From Welwitschia mirabilis (taxonomy: Eukaryota; Gnetophyta; Gnetopsida; Welwitschiales), in contig JBOZIK010000001.1 of assembly GCA_051453625.1 (NCBI GenBank), positions 145,634,494-145,698,493 on the forward strand: a DNA stretch of 64,000 nt, given 5' to 3'. Each line of letters begins with the position of its first letter. Within the stretch, counting starts at the first letter, position 1. Shown in pieces: positions 58,627-64,000 of the stretch. The notes beneath the pieces were generated by a model. It did not search any database and was not told the origin of the DNA. It saw nothing but the letters and a program-made list of their open reading frames with translations. The position numbers and the translations under genes were made by a program.

Positions 58627-59431
58627 NNNNNNNNNNNNNNNNNNNNNNNNNNNNNNNNNNNNNNNNNNNNNNNNNNNNNNNNNNNNNNNNNNNNNNNNNN
58701 NNNNNNNNNNNNNNNNNNNNNNNNNNNNNNNNNNNNNNNNNNNNNNNNNNNNNNNNNNNNNNNNNNNNNNNNNNNNNNNNNNNNNNNNNNNNNNNNNNNN
58801 NNNNNNNNNNNNNNNNNNNNNNNNNNNNNNNNNNNNNNNNNNNNNNNNNNNNNNNNNNNNNNNNNNNNNNNNNNNNNNNNNNNNNNNNNNNNNNNNNNNN
58901 NNNNNNNNNNNNNNNNNNNNNNNNNNNNNNNNNNNNNNNNNNNNNNNNNNNNNNNNNNNNNNNNNNNNNNNNNNNNNNNNNNNNNNNNNNNNNNNNNNNN
59001 NNNNNNNNNNNNNNNNNNNNNNNNNNNNNNNNNNNNNNNNNNNNNNNNNNNNNNNNNNNNNNNNNNNNNNNNNNNNNNNNNNNNNNNNNNNNNNNNNNNN
59101 NNNNNNNNNNNNNNNNNNNNNNNNNNNNNNNNNNNNNNNNNNNNNNNNNNNNNNNNNNNNNNNNNNNNNNNNNNNNNNNNNNNNNNNNNNNNNNNNNNNN
59201 NNNNNNNNNNNNNNNNNNNNNNNNNNNNNNNNNNNNNNNNNNNNNNNNNNNNNNNNNNNNNNNNNNNNNNNNNNNNNNNNNNNNNNNNNNNNNNNNNNNN
59301 NNNNNNNNNNNNNNNNNNNNNNNNNNNNNNNNNNNNNNNNNNNNNNNNNNNNNNNNNNNNNNNNNNNNNNNNNNNNNNNNNNNNNNNNNNNNNNNNNNNN
59401 NNNNNNNNNNNNNNNNNNNNNNNNNNNNNNN
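58627..59431. other. Assembly gap (805 N)
   Basis: Run of N inside the W LTR. Open frames across it are artefacts. Confidence 0.95.
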
Positions 59432-59450
59432 ATATAAACATCATTCACTT

Positions 59451-59780
59451 CACTTCCTCGTTTAGTGATCTGTGAAGCCCATTGCCTCATTAAGTGATCT
59501 GTGATTCTCATATAATATTTAACTTCATTGCCTCATTCAGCGATCTATGAAGCCCACTGCCTTATTCGGCGATCTGTGGTACTCATATGTATATACAAAA
59601 TCTCAATCATCATTAACTTTACTACCTTTTTTACCAATCTGTAAAGCCCACTACCTCATTCGGTGATCTATGGTAATATAATATTCCCACTACCTTATTC
59701 AGTGATCTATGGGATTCTCTCTTAACTGCCTTGTTCGGCAATCTATGAAGTCCATTGCCTCATTTGGCAATCTGTGGAAA
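59451..59780. repeat. Dispersed 29-bp repeats in W LTR (about 9 copies)
   Basis: Unit close to CACTGCCTCATTCGGCGATC followed by TGTGAAGC. Copies are arranged partly as pairs 29 bp apart (59,451/59,480; 59,526/59,555) with longer spacers. Each keeps the core GATCTRTG. Confidence 0.85.
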
Positions 59781-60426
59781 ATCCATAACTATAGGTCCAA
59801 TAAGATGATATCATAAAACTAAAATAGGTTCCCCTACAATGTAACATCTTAATCATATATTTTAATAGCAAGATGATAAGTTAATATAATATGGATTAAT
59901 CACAAATTTTTATCTCATACTAAGGAAGATAATTTCAGATATCAAGAAAATGGTAATGATGATGAAACATGTATTAGCATAGAGTTTAACTCATTCCAGC
60001 ATCACATGATTTAACATTTGACATACAGGAATATAAATACACATCGATTTTAGTAGATAATTCCATAAGCAAGAACCATCAAGACAGTATAATAGTATAG
60101 AATCATACATAGCATAAATATTTAAATACAGAATGCATAAGAAAGAACCAACAAAAAAGCATAAATATAAAGAACCATACATAAACATGATAATCTTAAT
60201 ATGAAATGCATAAAAAGGACCAACAAGGAATTATGAAAGAGTAGAACCATACCAATTCTCAAGAAGAACTCAAGATCTTTGCTAGTCTTCAAGGCTTTTT
60301 CTAACTCTAAGGCTCGATAGAAAAAGGTTCTCCACAAAATAAAAGTAAGGGAAAAGGAGGAGTAGATTCCTATTTATAATTGAGATTTGATGGAATGTGA
60401 AGAGTCAAAAGAATATAAGAATAAAT

Positions 60427-60650
60427 AAAAGTTGGCAAAGATTTTTTGCATATGAGGACAAATGAAAGTTGGTAAAGATTCCTTACATATGAGGATGAAC
60501 GAAAGTTGGCAATGATTTCTTGCATATAAGGATAAACAAATGTTGGAAAAGATTCCTTACATATGAGGATGAACGAAAGTTGGCAAAGGTTCCTTGCATA
60601 TGAGGATGAATGAAAGTTGGAAAAGATTCCTCACATATGAAGACAAAATG
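60427..60650. repeat. 37-bp tandem array in W LTR (6 copies)
   Basis: GTTGGCAAAGATTCCTTGCA-type unit starts at 60,431, 60,468, 60,505, 60,542, 60,579 and 60,616, exactly 37 bp apart, with a few changes per copy. Confidence 0.95.
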
Positions 60651-61020
60651 TCATGAATGAGGGCAGGTAAAAAAGGGGTTATATAATTAGCTGGCCATCA
60701 GGTGCTTTTAATAATAAAATCAAGATAATGCTTTACATAAAAAAAAAAGAACAAATAACATGTCTCTATAGTAAATATTCAATTTAGCATTTACTTCAAC
60801 TGCATAAGTAATAAAAGATATCATTTCCACTACAAGAGCATAATAAGATTGGGTACAAACATTTACATAAAATAATATTCATATTGCAACTCAATAATAA
60901 AAAATTTTAAGAACATGACAATTACAACAATTGGAATTTCAAGTAATCTAATATTTTCTAAATATTTCATTAAGCATAAACTTGCAAATTTATCAGGAAA
61001 GCAAAAATGCAGATGCGACA

Positions 61021-61200
61021 TTTCTCACCTCCTTAAGAAGTTTTATCCTTAAAACTTGCTAAAAGATCAGGTCTCCATTGATTAATATCTACTTTTATTT
61101 CCTAAGTTGCTATTTCTATAGATTAGTTGTATCAAAATAGTCTTGAAATATTCTCCATAGTATGCATTAAAAGTTATCCTTACAATCATACATATCTTCA
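61021..61200 (-). pseudogene. Element W pol C-terminus
   Basis: On minus, E-I-A-T-x-E-I-K-V-D-I-N-Q-W-R-P-D-L-L-A-S-F-K-D-K-T-S ends just before the LTR (residues at about 61,025-61,115). The family has E-E-A-T-W-E-x-E-x-D-M...L-F...F-E-D-K-T-S there. The Trp codon of E-A-T-W is a stop. Contains the purine-rich primer complement CTCCTTAAGAAG near 61,030. Confidence 0.7.
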
Positions 61201-61930
61201 CAATCTTCTTAAGGATTAATTTGCAATTTAAACTATGATTAGTGTCTTCATATACACATGGATCATGTAATATTGCTTAGCACTTCATAGTAAAATATAA
61301 AGTCATACTTCACCTTATTCATTGTGACAAACTTACTTAATTGCCTTTGTGTTGGAATTAGCTAGTATAGGCTAGCCTTTAGCTTTACTCTATTGTTATT
61401 CAATAAACAAATCCACACAGCTTAGTCTATGTCATTAATATCATCAATCTAAAGATTTATAAAAATTACCTTTAGGTGAGATGCAAACCTTCATCACAAT
61501 GCTAAACTTCATTGTATATTGACATCAAAAATTTAGGTAAAATCTTATGTTAATCATAATCTTCTAATCTTTTTCATTTCCTAGGATTATAATGATCATT
61601 TAATTAGAGGAAAGGTTATGAATTAGCATCTTTCTCATACAAGAATTTTCTAATAAAAGATAGTTGAAATAAGTTGAACCACTTAATTTCATTAAAATAT
61701 CTCAATAACCGCCTTCCATTGATCAAAGAAAAATGTTCTTAAATCATTAAGTTCAAAAGTACAACTCAAGTTAGAAACATTACAATCTCTTATTCCAAAT
61801 TATAACACAAACTTCTAAAGTTGTTATGTAGAAATTCCTCAAGCTTAAGTTTAAATTTATAGTCTCTTTCACATTATACTTCTTTGTTGTCCTCTTCTTC
61901 CTTCTTGCCTTGGGTTGTATGCCCATGAAA
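61201..61930 (-). other. Decayed sequence between W pol end and element Z
   Basis: Probably more of W's pol on minus, but no motif can be read; it ends before the GC-richer LTR remnant of Z. Z's left LTR is incomplete here, so this boundary is uncertain. Confidence 0.4.
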
Positions 61931-62448
61931 TACCATTAGCTCTATAGGTTTCTCATGCATGTTATCGACGCTGTCGTCCTATTGGTCATCTACATGACAT
62001 AGGAGATAACACCTTGGACTATGTGCCCATGTGCTATCATCAGCTGCGTGGGCTGCCGTTACATTCGTCGTCATTCTTGTCATCCAGACGACCAAGGGGA
62101 CGATGCCCTACCATCATGTGCTATTGTCCACGTGTTGCGCATGAGCTATTCCTATGTAGTTGTCTTTATGAGCTGTCGTCCCCTCTGTCATGGGGACAAC
62201 AGTGGGGATGACACTCTTCCCAAGCTCCTCAAGTATCATAAACTGGTCTTCTTTACCTTTATTCCTCCTTCATTATACTAAGTACCAGATCATGCCTGAA
62301 ATACCTTCAATTATGCTAATAATTACATGTTTTTATGATCATCTTATCATCTCTCCATAATTAGCAGAATTTCATCTAAGCCTATATAAATGTCCTGCAA
62401 AAGTACTCCAAATACACCATTAAATTCCTACAAATTGGCACTATAACA
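61931..62448 (-). repeat. Element Z 3' LTR, partial
   Basis: The right part aligns with X (14,090-14,466): 'gtcattctt', 'gatgcc', 'ctaataattacatgttttta' and 'ctatataaatgtcctgc' follow in order. It is richer in GC and CpG than the rest of the window and holds the best-preserved palindromes (61,970-62,008, 62,070-62,108, 62,174-62,212). The open frames 62,014-62,281 are by-products. Confidence 0.7.
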
Positions 62449-63574
62449 TAGCCCTCTACTTAGCCTTGTCAGTCCCTGATAAAGTAGGTAATCAACTAGA
62501 TGATGAGCCAATTTAACTAAGATAATCATCAACTATAAAAATGGAATTTGAGTTCTATTTATGATGCAGGAATAGATGATAATAATTCATAAATACAATT
62601 ACTACTGTAGTTATAAGCCCCCTACTTAAACTCATCACAATAGTCCAAATAAATGTCATANNNNNNNNNNNNNNNNNNNNNNNNNNNNNNNNNNNNNNNN
62701 NNNNNNNNNNNNNNNNNNNNNNNNNNNNNNNNNNNNNNNNNNNNNNNNNNNNNNNNNNNNGAAGTTCTACAATGGATTTTCTATTATGATTCATTGAAAC
62801 AAGTAAGAAGAATAGAATAAGAGAGTCTAGATTCAAAATGATAAGGAAGATAGGTACATAATGAAGATTAAGATTCTTGGATGTTTGAGGTTGCTATTTC
62901 TTAATACCCCAAAAGATGTGACATCATTATTGCAAATTAACTACACAAAAAAAAAATCTAATTTTAAAATAGAAAGAAAAAAGAAAGAAATTCTAGAATT
63001 TATGTACCTGTGTTGTGTGTACCTGGATTCTTATTTGAAGTTAAATAATTCTTGATATTTCAATTCCTTGTTAACTGATATTTTGTCTTTCTCCTAGAAC
63101 TCCTTGTATCCTTGCATACACAAACAGTAAACAAAAACCAGAATCAAATGCAATGGACGGTCACCCACCTTCTCATTGGGATGACTGGTAGGACGATAAT
63201 CACAGAAAGACTAAACTCTAAAAATAACAAAACTCTAGAAACTACTAAAAGAAAAATTACTAAAACTAAGACTGTCATCCTCACTATCATGCGGATGATA
63301 GATAAGACGACAGTACTTTATGAATAAACTATGAACAGAAGAAAAATTTGTAAAAAACAAGAACTAAAATTGAAATTTTAGAACTATCATGCCCTATGTC
63401 ATCTTGATGACATAAAGAATAACAGGGTCCCTAAAAGTTATAGAAAAAAATTTTATAGAAAATAAATATACCTTAAAATACACTAGAAATACAGCATTAA
63501 TTCAAATAAATAACCTGACCAAAAATATTCAAGATACTTATCTAGTTAATGATAATTCTCTTAGCTTCTTGCGG
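62449..63574 (-). other. Element Z interior: leader-like, no gene
   Basis: Starts with the 'tgtcagtccctgataaagta' block (62,470 on) shared with X, then an N gap (62,661-62,760), then leader sequence with three palindrome copies near 63,157-63,205, 63,271-63,314 and 63,388-63,425. The frames 62,861-63,327 on plus are chance. Confidence 0.6.
62661..62760. other. Assembly gap (100 N)
   Basis: Placeholder-size run of N in element Z interior; no flank duplication noticed. Confidence 0.95.
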
Positions 63575-63595
63575 CCTTCCCTGGAAACGATGCCA
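63575..63595 (-). other. Element Z primer-binding site (complement)
   Basis: CCTTCCCTGGAAACGATGCC; nearest of the three family members to the standard site. Confidence 0.87.
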
Positions 63596-63598
63596 AAA

Positions 63599-64000
63599 TG
63601 TTGCAGTGTGAATTTATGCAATCGTAAAGCTCTTTAGATAAACTTATAATTCATATAACTTGTAGAAAAATACACGCTAGTATAAGATGGGAGTATACTC
63701 AAATGTCGTAATTCCAACAAAGGCACTAGGGTCAGAGTTAGAGAGTTAATTTCCAAAGGTAGTTTTTGGTATTTTATCTTTTACTTAACTGAAAGTAAAT
63801 AGTAAAGTAAATGCAAGGAAAAATAAAGATGACATACAAGTAAATAGAAATGGAAATGAGATAAGATTCTACTAAGATCCTAATCCTTCTATCATAAGGA
63901 CTAGCTTCTAGCCTTTCTATCACAAAGACTATTTTCTCTATAATTCATATCAATTAAGAAGAGCATTTAACTAGTTCTTAACCAACATCAACTATAAGAT
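63599..64000 (-). repeat. Element Z 5' LTR, cut by window end
   Basis: TGTTGCAGTGTGAATTTATG at the start; 'aaaggcactagggtcagagt' near 63,720 matches X's LTRs at 28,355 and 13,345. Confidence 0.82.

Larger units (their letters stand above)
57713..61020 (-). repeat. Element W LTR
   Basis: Bounded left by primer-site-like modules and right by GCGACA next to the pol end. Contains an 805-N gap, a repeat zone with the CACTGCCTCATTCGGCGATC unit (59,451-59,780) and a 37-bp array (60,427-60,650). No ORF of interest; frames 59,991-60,337 on minus are LTR shadows. Left boundary approximate. Confidence 0.6.
57614..61930 (-). mobile_element. Element W: Tekay-like gypsy fragment
   Basis: A long LTR ending at 61,020 (...GATGCGACA), followed on its right by a polypurine-like complement and a pol C-terminus on minus, so this is the 3' LTR of a minus element. 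The rest of its body is missing, apparently replaced by element Z. The left edge consists of repeated LTR-tip/primer-site modules. It truncates U's 3' LTR. Confidence 0.65.
61931..64000 (-). mobile_element. Element Z: internally deleted relative of X and Y
   Basis: Partial 3' LTR ending ...CACTATAACA at 62,448, polypurine complement TAGCCCTCTACTT (62,449-62,461), a 1.15-kb interior with only leader-type sequence, primer-binding site at 63,575-63,595, and 5' LTR from 63,599 beyond the window. No gag or protease left. The missing start of its left LTR indicates a deletion or recombination with W. Confidence 0.75.

Noticed and set aside
58584-59511. Open frames of 280-300 codons on both strands
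   Set aside because: Span an 805-N gap; only a few real codons at each end.
60427-60650. Regular 37-bp repeats as a CRISPR array
   Set aside because: Units are contiguous with no unique spacers, and the setting is a plant retrotransposon LTR. The same applies to the 34-bp arrays at 34,107 and 39,618.
61300-61930. A full left LTR for element Z
   Set aside because: The expected start (TGTTG-GGTG...TTTATGCAA) and first half of the LTR could not be found; only the right part aligns.

Overview
This window looks like plant (angiosperm) intergenic heterochromatin. It is strongly AT-rich and CpG-poor, and filled with old, nested LTR retrotransposons. I found no host protein-coding gene, tRNA, rRNA or other cellular RNA gene. 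Every stretch that can be identified is an LTR, a decayed gag/pol fragment, a primer-binding site, a polypurine tract or a repeat inside an element. The families (Tekay-like and Athila/Tat-like Ty3/gypsy, and Ty1/copia with an extra plant-transposon-protein ORF) are those of flowering plants. I cannot name the species.

Layout. (1) 1-~4,230: 3' end of a plus-strand Tekay-like gypsy element and its long 3' LTR. (2) 5,415-~41,080: one plus-strand Athila-like element, here called AT1. It has a 5' LTR, gag, protease, RT, RNase H, integrase and a split 3' LTR. AT1 is broken by element X (13,214-29,458, minus, gypsy), which lies inside the integrase C-terminal coding region. X is itself broken by copia-1 (16,724-24,139, minus, duplicated target ATAGA). 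AT1's 3' LTR is broken by copia-2 (33,817-40,748, minus, duplicated target TAACA). (3) 41,984-50,376: element Y, minus, same family as X, duplicated target GCCCT. (4) 50,419-57,613: element U, plus, a relative of AT1 without recognisable pol, with its 3' LTR cut short. (5) 57,614-~61,930: element W, minus, Tekay-like, with a repeat-rich LTR and the pol C-terminus. (6) ~61,930-64,000: element Z, minus, same family as X and Y, internally deleted and running off the window.

How the parts relate. Only AT1 carries a reverse transcriptase, and its catalytic motif is mutated. X and Y keep only gag and protease, and both copia elements keep gag and a protease remnant plus an ORF resembling the 'putative plant transposon protein' domain. 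All four therefore look non-autonomous and must have relied on enzymes supplied elsewhere. The relative order of insertion is readable: AT1 first, then X and copia-2 into AT1, then copia-1 into X. Many lost codons fit C-to-T or G-to-A change, as expected for long-methylated DNA.

The most unusual signal is a two-tier palindromic motif built on TGTC(G/A)TCC. It recurs in the LTRs and untranslated leaders of X, Y and Z. Both copia families carry their own dispersed short palindromes, and several LTRs hold their own minisatellites. Ten N-runs are present, and at least four of them are flanked by duplicated sequence, which suggests false gaps.
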